Source: CAVVDY01 sp963819645
GTDB lineage: Bacteria; Acidobacteriota; Terriglobia; Terriglobales; Acidobacteriaceae
Length of the DNA stretch: 64,000 nucleotides
Direction of reading: 5' to 3'
Assembly: GCA_963819645.1 (NCBI GenBank)
Contig: CAWFWZ010000010.1
Location: 124,001 to 188,000 of the forward strand
The notes below the pieces were generated by a model. It did no database searches. It worked only from the letters and a program-made list of their open reading frames with translations, and was not told the DNA's origin. This document shows, in pieces, positions 6,778 to 14,508 of the stretch. Every line of letters starts with the position of its first letter. Within the stretch, counting starts at the first letter, position 1. The translations under genes were made by a program, and so were the position numbers.

Positions 6778-8964
6778 TTGCCGCCGGTGTCCTTTACTGA
6801 AACCTATGACGTTGTGGTAGTCGGCGCCGGCCATGCCGGATGCGAGGCCGCGATGGCCGCCGCTCGCATGGGCCTGAAGACTGCGCTCTACACGCTCAAC
6901 GTCGATCTCATCGCGCAGATGTCGTGCAACCCCGCGATCGGTGGCATTGCCAAGGGACACCTGGTGCGCGAAGTCGATGCGCTGGGCGGCATCATGGGCG
7001 AGGTGACAGATGCGGTCGGCATTCAGTTTCGCCTGCTGAATACCTCGCGTGGGCCGGCCGTGTGGTCTCCTCGGGCCCAGTGCGACAAGCAGCAGTACCG
7101 GTTGAAGATGCGCGAGGTGCTCGAGTCCGAGCCGAATCTGCACATCAAGCAGGCGGAAGTGGCGGAGCTGATTCTCGAAGAAGTTGTCGGTGATCAGTGG
7201 CCAGTTGTCAGTAAAGACGATCCCACGAACATTTCCGGACTGACAACCGACAACCGGCAACTGACAACTTCTCGCGCCCTCGGCGTGAAGCTCCGCGACG
7301 GTCGCACCGTCGGCGCGCAGGCCGTCGTCATCACCACGGGAACGTTTCTCAATGGACTCATCCACTGCGGCGAGCAGCAGTATCCTGCGGGACGCAGCGG
7401 CGAGCCGAACGCGGTGTTGCTGGGCGAAGCGCTCAAGGCGCTCGGTCTGCGCGGATGCCGCCTGAAGACCGGCACTCCTCCGCGACTCGACGGCCGCTCC
7501 ATCGACTGGTCGAAGTTCGCGGTGCAGCCGGGCGATGAGGATCCCACGCCGTTCAGCTTTCGCACCAAGCGCGTGGCGCATCACGACAAGCAGGTGCCGT
7601 GCTACATCGCGTTCACCACGCCGGAGACGCATCGCATCATTCGCGAGAACGTGCACCGCTCGCCCATGTACAGCGGGCAGATTCAGTCGATCGGGCCGCG
7701 CTATTGTCCGTCGATTGAAGACAAGATCGTCAAGTTTCCCGACAAGGACGTACACCAGATCTTTCTCGAGCCCGAGGGCCTGAACACGCACGAAATCTAC
7801 GTCAACGGCATGAGTACATCGCTGCCGATCGATGTGCAGCTGGCGATGATCAAGTCGGTTCCCGGGCTGGAGAATGCCGAGATGCTGCGGCCCGGCTACG
7901 CCATCGAGTACGACTCGATCGATCCGACGGAACTGGAGCGCACGCTGGAGACGAAGAAGATCGCGCGGCTGTATCTCGCGGGGCAGATCAATGGCACCAG
8001 CGGCTACGAAGAGGCAGCGTGCCAGGGCATCATGGCGGGCATCAATGCCGCGCTGAAGGTCAAGGGCGAGCCACCGCTGATACTTGATCGCACCGAGGCC
8101 TACACGGCGATTCTCATCGACGACCTCATCAGCAAGGGGACGAACGAGCCGTATCGCATGTTCACTTCGCGCGCGGAATTTCGGCTGCACCTGCGCATCG
8201 ATAACGCCGATCGCAGATTGACTCCGCATGGACGGCGCGTGGGACTGATCAGCGATGCTGCATGGGCCGACTATCTCGCCAAGCAGGAGCGCATGAAGAC
8301 AATGCGCGAGTTGCTGGAGCGTACGCGGGTGAATAGCGAGCTGGCAGAGAAGGTGAAGGACGATGCGGCGGCACTCGCGTTGCTGGAGGCACTGGGGAAC
8401 GTCACTGGCCAGACGCTGGCGCAGATCCTGAAGCGTCCCGAAGTGCAGATTGAGCAGTTGACGCCGGTGCTGTCAGTGCTGATGCCGGGGTTCTTCCGGC
8501 GCCAGGAAGCCGCCAGCTCCCGGCCACCAGCTCCCAGCCAAGACAATTCAAGTGTCATCCCGAGTCCGCCGCAGGTGGGCGAGGGATCTGAAGTCTCGAT
8601 GGCGGCGAACGCTCTACCCACTACCCACTATCCACTAACCCCTGATTTCCGCCTCCCTGCGGAAATCCGCAACGAGCTGAAGTCGATCGAGACGGAGATC
8701 AAGTACTCCGGCTATCTGGAGCAGCAGACGAAGTCCATTGAGCGGCTTAAGAAAGCCGAGCAGCGCGCGATTCCCGACTGGTTCGACTACGGCAAAGTCT
8801 CAGGGCTTTCGCGCGAGATGAATGAAAAGCTGTCGCACGTGCGGCCACGTACGTTGGGACAAGCCAGCCGCATTCCCGGTGTTACGCCAGCCGCGGTGTC
8901 GCTCATCAATGTGTACATCGAAATTCAGGCGCGACAGCAGGCGAGGGCGACTCAGAGCGTATAG
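6778..8964 (+). CDS. mnmG: tRNA uridine-5-carboxymethylaminomethyl modification enzyme MnmG
   Basis: FAD-dependent subunit that, with MnmE, installs carboxymethylaminomethyl groups on U34 of tRNAs. It begins at a TTG (6778). The FAD fold is VVVVGAGHAGCEAA (about residue 12), followed by MSCNPAIGGIAKGHLVREVD and LKTGTPPRLDGRSIDWSK. GTSGYEEAACQGIMAGINAA and RMFTSRAEFRLHLRIDNADR mark the later core, and the C-terminal helical domain has KYSGYLEQQTKSIERL. At 728 residues it is roughly 90 longer than usual. The excess comes from two in-frame inserts with repeat-like sequence, at about 7191-7272 and 8505-8645, in otherwise well-conserved protein. The reading frame is open throughout, so this gene is probably functional. 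Confidence 0.96.
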   Translation: MPPVSFTETYDVVVVGAGHAGCEAAMAAARMGLKTALYTLNVDLIAQMSCNPAIGGIAKGHLVREVDALGGIMGEVTDAVGIQFRLLNTSRGPAVWSPRAQCDKQQYRLKMREVLESEPNLHIKQAEVAELILEEVVGDQWPVVSKDDPTNISGLTTDNRQLTTSRALGVKLRDGRTVGAQAVVITTGTFLNGLIHCGEQQYPAGRSGEPNAVLLGEALKALGLRGCRLKTGTPPRLDGRSIDWSKFAVQPGDEDPTPFSFRTKRVAHHDKQVPCYIAFTTPETHRIIRENVHRSPMYSGQIQSIGPRYCPSIEDKIVKFPDKDVHQIFLEPEGLNTHEIYVNGMSTSLPIDVQLAMIKSVPGLENAEMLRPGYAIEYDSIDPTELERTLETKKIARLYLAGQINGTSGYEEAACQGIMAGINAALKVKGEPPLILDRTEAYTAILIDDLISKGTNEPYRMFTSRAEFRLHLRIDNADRRLTPHGRRVGLISDAAWADYLAKQERMKTMRELLERTRVNSELAEKVKDDAAALALLEALGNVTGQTLAQILKRPEVQIEQLTPVLSVLMPGFFRRQEAASSRPPAPSQDNSSVIPSPPQVGEGSEVSMAANALPTTHYPLTPDFRLPAEIRNELKSIETEIKYSGYLEQQTKSIERLKKAEQRAIPDWFDYGKVSGLSREMNEKLSHVRPRTLGQASRIPGVTPAAVSLINVYIEIQARQQARATQSV
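7191..7272 (+). repeat. Repeat insert 1 inside mnmG (family B, cagttgtcag type)
   Basis: Between conserved MnmG blocks lies a tract with arms ccagttgtcagt (7201-7212) and, inverted, actgacaaccgacaaccggc then aactgacaact (7239-7270). The same word set occurs outside genes at 17603-17640. It encodes about 25 extra residues (QWPVVSKDD, then SGLTTDNRQLTTS) and keeps frame. Confidence 0.75.
8505..8645 (+). repeat. Repeat insert 2 inside mnmG (composite)
   Basis: Three repeat-like tracts lie side by side: ccagctcccggccaccagct (about 8514), a family A arm gtgtcatcccgag with gcgagggatctg (8552-8590), and tacccactacccactatcca (about 8615). Together they code for about 45 residues (SSRPPAPSQDNSSVIPS onward) in the linker before the C-terminal helical domain, in frame. 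Confidence 0.75.
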
Positions 8965-8970
8965 CAATCA

Positions 8971-9103
8971 GATTGTCATCACCAGCGCCTTCGTTTGGCG
9001 CGAGGGATCTGCTCTCGCGTGCTCCGCGCAAAGGCCCTCACTCTGACAGTCTGCGACGGGCAACAGAAGAACAGATCCCTCGCTTCGCTGGTGATGACAA
9101 ATC
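8971..9103. repeat. Family A palindromic element with two inverted arms
   Basis: The left arm gattgtcatcaccagcg, continuing to gcgagggatctgctct (8971-9015), is answered by the inverted right arm acagatccctcgcttcgctg then gtgatgacaaatc (9070-9103). The element is about 133 bp, non-coding, and lies between mnmG and the convergent helix-hairpin-helix gene. A transcript would fold into one long stem with a GC-rich interior. A related two-armed copy is at 27089-27244. Confidence 0.75.
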
Positions 9104-9123
9104 GAGAAAAAACGCTGTGATCC

Positions 9124-9447
9124 CTACTTCTGCTTGGCGATGATCAGGTCCTTGATCTTGTTGTAGGTCGTCTGGGGGATGATCTTCTTCTGTACCAGCT
9201 CGTTCTTCGCTTTATAAGGACGGCCGTCGATGATCTTCTGCGAATAGACATCGCCGATACCCGGCAACTTGGCTAACTGGTCTTTGGTGGCGCTGTTAAT
9301 GTCGAGCAGGTCGGCCTTACCCGCCACCCCCGAGCCCTGAGTGCCGCCGCCTTTGCCCGTACTGCTCTGGGCCACCGCCATTCCCGCGAACATCGCAACC
9401 GCCAGCAACAGCGAGCACACCTGAACCACTGCATTGCGAAGCTTCAT
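9124..9447 (-). CDS. Exported helix-hairpin-helix protein (ComEA-like)
   Basis: Start at the ATG at 9447, preceded by AGGAGAAAGC, a strong ribosome-binding site. The 107-residue product has a signal peptide (MKLRNAVVQVCSLLLAVAMF, then AGMAVAQ). A double helix-hairpin-helix DNA-binding domain follows, with LLDINSATKDQLAKLPGIGD and the second hairpin ELVQKKIIPQTTYNKIKDLI. ComEA-type HhH proteins bind incoming DNA at the cell surface. A comEC gene is at 39.6-42.2 kb, but the two are not adjacent, so a competence role is only possible. Confidence 0.85.
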   Translation of the reverse strand: MKLRNAVVQVCSLLLAVAMFAGMAVAQSSTGKGGGTQGSGVAGKADLLDINSATKDQLAKLPGIGDVYSQKIIDGRPYKAKNELVQKKIIPQTTYNKIKDLIIAKQK

Positions 9448-9559
9448 GCTTTCTCCTTGTTGATGCGAAATGCACTGAACGAACTGAAAAGGACTATGGC
9501 CAGCGTTATACAGCGCCAAGCATTCAGGAGCAAAGCAGAATTTTCGTGAGCTTCGGGTC

Positions 9560-10579
9560 TTAGAAGTTCTGCCCGACGAATGGAATGGGCAGGAAGGTCA
9601 GTACCAACAGTAGAAGCGCCACCAGCGCGAACCAGCGGCGAGTGCGATCAAGTCCCGGCCACAGAGGCACGGCGGGGTGACGCCATCCGGTTGCGGCAAC
9701 GATCACGGCCCACACCAGCCAGCCCGGCCATGCCCAAGCCCGGCCATCGGAAATAAAGAACCGCAGCAGCCCGACGAGGCCGAGCAGGCTCAAAACAACC
9801 ACCGAGATGCGGGTGACCCGCTTGTGCGCGTGAGGGGCAACCGCATACACGATATGTCCACCATCGAGCTGCCCTCCGGGAATGAGGTTCAATGCCGTGG
9901 CGAACATGCCGATCCAGGCGGCAACGGCGATCGGATGCAGGCTAAGCCGGCTGAGTGCGACGCCGTGGGTCAAAGGATGAATGAGCCAGTACACAATGTG
10001 GAAGACCAGCGGAAATCCAATCTCGTAGCCGCTCTCGTGTGAAAAGCCGACCGGGCGCGACAGCAGCAGTCCGATGAACAAGAACGGAATCGCAGCCACA
10101 AACCCGGCGATCGGGCCGGCAATGCCGATATCGAATAATGCCTGCCGCGAGCGAATCGGTGACTTGATGCGAATGAAGGCGCCCATGGTTCCAATCAGCG
10201 TCGGCGCAGGAATGAAGAATGGCAGCGTGGCATAGACGTTGTACTTCTCGCACAGCACGAAGTGCCCCATCTCGTGCGCCATGAGGATGCACATCAGGGT
10301 GACTGAAAAGGGCACGCCGGTAAGCAGCAGCGAGGGATTGTGCCAGACCCAGACGGGGTGAAACAGGGGCATGCCTCCCGGCCCAAACTCAAACGAAGGC
10401 AGCCGGTGATGGTAGTTGAAAGCCAGTTGCGCACCGACGACCAGCGTGGTCCCAAAAGTCAGCAGCAGCAGCAAAAGGTGCAGCCAGTACGGTCGCCGCG
10501 GCGTCTTAGCTACGGTGAAGACCTGCGGGTAAGTCGAGCTTTCGAAGGTATAGGAGATCGGCGGCGTTGAATCCGACAT
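9560..10579 (-). CDS. Site-2 protease family membrane metalloprotease (M50)
   Basis: 339-residue polytopic membrane protein. The zinc motif is LMAHEMGHFVLCEKYN (HExxH, about residue 102) and the third ligand lies in NLIPGGQLDGGHIVYAV (about 234). Both sit in predicted membrane segments, as expected for S2P intramembrane proteases that cut transmembrane regulators. The N-terminal part is a short cytoplasmic stretch and one TM helix; there is no PDZ domain. There is no anti-sigma factor or other obvious substrate next to it. It resembles the plant EGY/bacterial short S2P group. Confidence 0.9.
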   Translation of the reverse strand: MSDSTPPISYTFESSTYPQVFTVAKTPRRPYWLHLLLLLLTFGTTLVVGAQLAFNYHHRLPSFEFGPGGMPLFHPVWVWHNPSLLLTGVPFSVTLMCILMAHEMGHFVLCEKYNVYATLPFFIPAPTLIGTMGAFIRIKSPIRSRQALFDIGIAGPIAGFVAAIPFLFIGLLLSRPVGFSHESGYEIGFPLVFHIVYWLIHPLTHGVALSRLSLHPIAVAAWIGMFATALNLIPGGQLDGGHIVYAVAPHAHKRVTRISVVVLSLLGLVGLLRFFISDGRAWAWPGWLVWAVIVAATGWRHPAVPLWPGLDRTRRWFALVALLLLVLTFLPIPFVGQNF

Positions 10580-10680
10580 TTACTTAGATATTCCAGGCAG
10601 GCGAAGTAAACCACCGAACGCTCGCCACGAGCGAAACTTGCAGCCGTTGGCGTCGGGGTTTCGCCGCGGGTCCGCCGAAA

Positions 10681-10950
10681 CTACTCGATCGATTGTAGTT
10701 CTTTTCCGGGTTTGAAGCGAACCGCTTTGCCCGGCGGAATGTTCACTTCCGCGCCAGTACGGGGGTTGCGACCGATGCCAGTCTTGCGCGGCCGTACGGT
10801 GAAGACGCCGAAGCCGCGCAGCTCAATGCGGTCTCCATGCGCCAATGCTTTCTTCATGCTTTCGAAGACGGTTTCCACGGCCATTTCGGCCTTGGTCTTG
10901 GTAACGCCGGTCTTGGTGACAACTTCATTGATCAGGTCAAGTTTGATCAC
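10681..10950 (-). CDS. HU/IHF-family DNA-binding protein
   Basis: 89 residues from a GTG at 10950, preceded by CGGAGCC; upstream ATGs would add a non-conserved tail. The fold is complete: IKLDLINEVVTKTGVTKTKA (helical dimerisation), VFESMKKALAHGDRIELRGF, then GVFTVRPRKTGIGRNPRTG (DNA-inserting beta arm) and IPPGKAVRFKPGKEL. Such proteins bend DNA and organise the nucleoid; HU and IHF subunits cannot be told apart here. The gene is monocistronic. Confidence 0.93.
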   Translation of the reverse strand: MIKLDLINEVVTKTGVTKTKAEMAVETVFESMKKALAHGDRIELRGFGVFTVRPRKTGIGRNPRTGAEVNIPPGKAVRFKPGKELQSIE

Positions 10951-11183
10951 AAAGGCTCCGATGTGCTCACGCCCGTGTCGAATTCCACAGGCGGGTTGTC
11001 GCCGGACGACCGTGGCTCCGGCATGAATCAGGATTGTAGCCGACCTGCTCTGCCGGCGTAAGTCTTCATTTTTCGCTAAGTTGGGGGCGCCTCCGCGAAT
11101 CGTAGTGCTCCCGGTCATCATTGTCAATCCACAAGCGCATTCCGTAAGATGGCGCTACCGATTTGTATAAGCTGAAATCCGCG

Positions 11184-11230
11184 GGGTGCCTCATCTTTTG
11201 CGTCCTCTTTGACGCAAAAGGTGGGAACGC
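11184..11230 (+). repeat. Family C hairpin repeat upstream of dcd
   Basis: The core TTTTGCGTC-ctcttt-GACGCAAAA forms a perfect 9-bp stem (11196-11219), flanked by gggtgcctcatc and ggtgggaacg. The same arrangement, inverted, lies inside the aminotransferase gene at 19228-19285. Here it ends 13 bp before the dcd start, so it forms most of the dcd leader. Confidence 0.75.
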
Positions 11231-11243
11231 GACAGGAGCTTCC

Positions 11244-11798
11244 TTGGCAATCAAGAGCGATCGTTGGATTCGCAAAATGGCAGTCGAACACGACATGATC
11301 AACCCCTTTTCGGAGAAGCAGGTCCGGGAAGGCGTCATCTCCTACGGCCTGTCTTCGTACGGCTATGATTTGCGAGTTGCCGACGAATTCAAAATTTTCA
11401 CCAACGTGAACAGTACCGTCGTGGATCCCAAGAAGTTCGACGCGCGTTCGTTTGTCAGCCTAGATGCCGACGTCTGCGTAGTTCCGCCTAACTCGTTTGC
11501 GCTCGCGCGCTCGGTGGAATACTTCAAGATTCCGCGCGATGTGCTGACCATTTGTGTTGGCAAATCGACCTATGCGCGCTGCGGCATCATCGTGAACGTG
11601 ACGCCGTTCGAGCCGGAGTGGGAAGGCTTCGTCACACTGGAGATTTCGAATACCACGCCCCTGCCTGCGCGCATCTACGCCAACGAAGGCCTGTGTCAGA
11701 TTCTGTTCTTCCAATCCGACGAGCAGTGCGAGATCAGCTACAAGGACAAGGCCGGCAAGTACCAGGGACAGAAGGGGATCGTGCTGCCGAAGCTGTAG
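11244..11798 (+). CDS. dcd: dCTP deaminase
   Basis: Start set at a TTG at 11244 (first residues AIKSDRWIRKMAVEHDMINP) with CAGGAGC just upstream; the longer frame crosses a repeat. The 184-residue enzyme deaminates dCTP to dUTP, feeding thymidylate synthesis. Family blocks are SSYGYDLRVADEFKIF, ALARSVEYFKIPRDVLTICV, GKSTYARCGIIVNVTPFEPE (the conserved RxG/E active-site region), WEGFVTLEISNTT and YANEGLCQILFFQSDE. Length and order match the trimeric Dcd/Dut family; I see nothing pointing to the bifunctional form. Confidence 0.95.
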   Translation: MAIKSDRWIRKMAVEHDMINPFSEKQVREGVISYGLSSYGYDLRVADEFKIFTNVNSTVVDPKKFDARSFVSLDADVCVVPPNSFALARSVEYFKIPRDVLTICVGKSTYARCGIIVNVTPFEPEWEGFVTLEISNTTPLPARIYANEGLCQILFFQSDEQCEISYKDKAGKYQGQKGIVLPKL

Positions 11799-11835
11799 GG
11801 TCTAGTAGCCTCGGCCGTTTCCCCACAGAGGGCCA

Positions 11836-12504
11836 TTAACCAATTAGCTTGCGCAATTGAGCAACAGTATTCGACGGCTCAGGACGGATCGTATAGTCTG
11901 CGTTGACGTCCGCGGCGCGAATGATTCCATCCTTGTCAATCAAATAGCGCGCCGGCATTGGCAGGCGATATTCCGGTTCATCGTTGAATCTATCCAGCGT
12001 GCTACCGAATGACTTGTAGAGCTCGCGCAGGTAATCCGGCAAGGTGAAGACAAGCAGAAACTGCTCTGCGACCTTTAAGTGAAGGTCCGTCAGTATGTCG
12101 AACGTCAGGTTTAGCTTCTTGTGCAGCGCGCGCGTATAACGCTCGAGCTCGGGGCTGAGCGTCACAATGCGCCCACCAAGTGCTCTGACGTCCGACTCGA
12201 TCTCCTGTAGAGCCTCCAGCTCCATGTTGCAATAGGGTCACCAGTGTCCCCGGAAGAAACTGACAACCAAAGGCCCTTCGCGGAGGAGTTCCGCCGAGGC
12301 CACCTGCACATGATCCTGGTTAAACAGGTTGAAGCCGGGAGCACGATCTCCGACCTTCAACGCGCGATCTTCGATTCCTGACGCCTTGAGCTCGGCGGTC
12401 GCCCGGTGCATTGTCTCGATTGCATCGTGCGGCGCGTTGTACGGCGGAGCTCCTGCCTCAAACGCCTTCTTGAATTCATCCAATCGCTGCTGAAGTCCTG
12501 GCAT
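11836..12504 (-). CDS. AhpC/TSA-type peroxiredoxin with in-frame TGA (predicted selenoprotein)
   Basis: The frame is open from the ATG at 12504 to a stop at 11836 except for one TGA at 12240-12238 (codon 89). Ignoring it gives a 222-residue thioredoxin-fold peroxiredoxin: KVGDRAPGFNLFNQDHVQV, then LVVSFFRGHW-[TGA]-PYCNMELEAL, then RIVTLSPELERYTRALHKKL and ARYLIDKDGIIRAADVNADY. In this family the motif is RGxWCPYC, so TGA replaces the first (peroxidatic) cysteine, giving U-x-x-C. A hairpin lies at the spacing expected for a bacterial SECIS. No frame change is needed, unlike the indels elsewhere in the window. Alternatives are a TGC-to-TGA base error or a real nonsense mutation. The role would be reduction of peroxides in the cytoplasm. 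Confidence 0.75.
12208..12240 (-). promoter_or_regulatory. Candidate bacterial SECIS hairpin after the TGA codon
   Basis: Reading the minus strand from the TGA at 12240, nucleotides +14 to +19 (TGGAGC) pair with +25 to +30 (GCTCTA) around the loop TGGAG. This is six base pairs including one G-U, with Gs in the loop. Apical loop position (+20 to +24) agrees with known bacterial SECIS elements such as E. coli fdhF. The stem is inside the coding region, as required in bacteria. Confidence 0.55.
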
Positions 12505-12538
12505 GTCGGTGAATCCTTCTTGGTTTCCCGGGCGCTCC

Positions 12539-12784
12539 CTAGTCGTCGGCCTCGCCGCCGATGACGCCGTCCAGCACTTCGCTGGCGGCCTCCACCGGAG
12601 TCTTCTCGGGTTGAGGCACTGTCCACTTCACCATGCCAGCCTGGATCTCTTCCTCGGCGATGCGGCAAGGTTTGCGGGAATGAGTTGGCACCACGGGCTG
12701 GGCGCCATTCTGAAGTTGGCGCGCGCGGCGGGCGGCAACTAACACGTAGCGGTAATTGCTATCAAAACCTTCCACCAGCTTCAT
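12539..12784 (-). CDS. rpoZ: RNA polymerase omega subunit
   Basis: 81 residues. The block MKLVEGFDSNYRYVLVAARR and the segment THSRKPCRIAEEEIQAGMVK are typical of omega, which stabilises the beta' subunit in RNA polymerase. It lies directly downstream of gmk on the same strand (50 bp gap), the common gmk-rpoZ arrangement. The acidic tail after VPQPEKTPVEAASEVLDG is variable in the family. Confidence 0.92.
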   Translation of the reverse strand: MKLVEGFDSNYRYVLVAARRARQLQNGAQPVVPTHSRKPCRIAEEEIQAGMVKWTVPQPEKTPVEAASEVLDGVIGGEADD

Positions 12785-12835
12785 AGCTCGCTCCCTAAAA
12801 ATCGAAGATTGGTAGTTCGGCGAAACTCGGTAAGC

Positions 12836-13585
12836 TCACTCCGTGAAAGTCGGGTGTCGAGATAATTCAAAAGTCGCCAGGATCGACTGCACCTGGTCCA
12901 TCATGCGGGGACGACGGGCCGCGTCGGCCACGGCCAGAGCCGCCTCGTCTTCGGGCCCCGGCTGCGCGCCCGAACGACGAAGTCTCTCAGCCCGGACAAT
13001 CGACTTCAACGTGTCAATCGCCTGGTCGACTCGGTCGTTCACCAAAATATAGTCGTAGTCGCAGAAATTCTCAATTTCGCGTGACGCCGTCTGAAGTCGG
13101 CGCTGGATGGTTTCCTCGGTGTTGAAGCGGCGCGCCTTGTCTCCCAGCAGCTGGCGCTGGATCGCGTCGTCGGCTTCGCTGCGGCTACGCAGGCGGCGTT
13201 CGAGTTCCTCCCGCGAAGGCGGAAGGATGAAGATGCTGACCGCGTCAGGCAGCTTGGCCTTCACCTGCTTGGCTCCCTGCACGTCGATATCGAGCAGCAG
13301 ATCCTTGCCCTCCGCGAAGGCTTCCTGCATGTAACTCTTCGCCGTACCGTAGCAGTTACCGAAGACCTCGGCATACTCGAGGAACGCACCATCGCGAATC
13401 ATGTTCTCGAACTCGCCGCGAGAGATGAAAGTGTAATCGCGGCCCGAAGCTTCGCTCCCACGGGAAGGACGCGTGGTATAGCTGACAGAAAACTTCAGGT
13501 TGGGGACGATGCTGAGCAACCGATTGGTCAGCGTCGACTTGCCCGACCCGGATGGTGCGGAGATGATGAAGACGATGCCGCTCAT
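12836..13585 (-). CDS. gmk: Guanylate kinase
   Basis: Phosphorylates GMP to GDP. P-loop APSGSGKSTL is at residue 10; the GMP-binding region includes SVSYTTRPSRGSEASGRDYT and FLEYAEVFGNCYGTAKSYM; the lid has LERRLRSRSEADDAIQRQL. At 249 residues it carries about 45 residues beyond the usual C-terminus (RRSGAQPGPEDEAALAVADA onward), a variable tail. It overlaps yicC by 4 bp and precedes rpoZ, so translation is probably coupled in a yicC-gmk-rpoZ operon. Confidence 0.96.
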   Translation of the reverse strand: MSGIVFIISAPSGSGKSTLTNRLLSIVPNLKFSVSYTTRPSRGSEASGRDYTFISRGEFENMIRDGAFLEYAEVFGNCYGTAKSYMQEAFAEGKDLLLDIDVQGAKQVKAKLPDAVSIFILPPSREELERRLRSRSEADDAIQRQLLGDKARRFNTEETIQRRLQTASREIENFCDYDYILVNDRVDQAIDTLKSIVRAERLRRSGAQPGPEDEAALAVADAARRPRMMDQVQSILATFELSRHPTFTE

Positions 13586-14508
13586 TCGAGGTTTTGCACC
13601 TGCTCGCGAGCTTTTTCGATATCGGACTTCATCGCCAAACCCAGTTCGGTGATACGCAGCGCCTCGCCGGCAACGCCTGACGTCTTCGACAATAAAGTGT
13701 TGGCTTCGCGATTCATTTCTTGCAACAAAAAGTCGAGCTTCTTGCCCACCTCTCCGCCGGCGTCAAGCACCGACAGGAAATGCTGGATGTGGTTCTTCAT
13801 GCGCACCAGCTCCTCCTGAATGTCGCTGCGTTCGGCCAGCATGGCAGCTTCCTGCAGGATACGGTCGGGATCGACATGAGTGTTCAGCAACTCCTGCATG
13901 CGCCCATGAACTTTATCGTAATAAGCGCGCGAAACTTTTCCCCGCAACTGGTCGACTTCCTGAGTGGCGCTGGAAAGATGTCCCATGCGCTCGCGCAACT
14001 CGGCTGCGGCGCCACGACCTTCGTCTTCGCGCATGTGGTTGAGCCGCTCGATGGCCTGTTCCAGTGCGGCGGCAACATGTCGCTCCAGGTGTTCAGCGGC
14101 ATCGCCGTTAGCGGTCGCATTTAGTGCGCCCGGCAGCTTGAGGATAATGTTCAGGTCCGGCTCGGCACTCACACCGAACTCTTCTGCGACAGCGCGAAAG
14201 GTCTGCAGGTATCCGCCGACGAGTTCGCGGTTCACATCGAAACCGGTCCCTGTCGAGCGCTCCAGCGCGAGCGTTACTTCGATATGACCGCGGTGAAGGC
14301 GGTCCTTCAGGATGCGCCGGATTTTCATCTCCACCGCATCCAGCTCAGAAGGAATTCGCAGGTGCAGGTCGAGAAAACGGTGATTCACCGACTTCAGGCT
14401 AAGCGTGACCGCCAGCTCATCGCCGGCGTGTGCCTTCACCTGTGCGTAGCCCGTCATTGAACGAACGGCGGAACGAACTGCGGAGCGCACCGTCATATCC
14501 GGCATCAC
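13582..14508 (-). CDS. yicC: YicC/YloC family endoribonuclease
   Basis: 308 residues. RSMTGYAQVKAHAGDELAVT and LKSVNHRFLDLHLRIPSEL mark the N-terminal domain; the C-terminal domain has GKKLDFLLQEMNREANTLLS and ELGLAMKSDIEKAREQVQNL. YicC proteins are metal-dependent endoribonucleases that affect RNA turnover. The N-terminus has a short triplicated stretch (VRSAVRSAVRS) before the usual start, so an internal start is possible. Overlaps of 4 bp on both sides (ATGA) tie it to gmk and the upstream ABC exporter. Confidence 0.94.
   Translation of the reverse strand: MMPDMTVRSAVRSAVRSMTGYAQVKAHAGDELAVTLSLKSVNHRFLDLHLRIPSELDAVEMKIRRILKDRLHRGHIEVTLALERSTGTGFDVNRELVGGYLQTFRAVAEEFGVSAEPDLNIILKLPGALNATANGDAAEHLERHVAAALEQAIERLNHMREDEGRGAAAELRERMGHLSSATQEVDQLRGKVSRAYYDKVHGRMQELLNTHVDPDRILQEAAMLAERSDIQEELVRMKNHIQHFLSVLDAGGEVGKKLDFLLQEMNREANTLLSKTSGVAGEALRITELGLAMKSDIEKAREQVQNLE

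Noticed and set aside
6712..8229. 505-codon open frame on the minus strand
   Set aside because: It lies entirely opposite mnmG, has arginine-rich non-domain sequence, and is a shadow of a G+C-rich coding gene.
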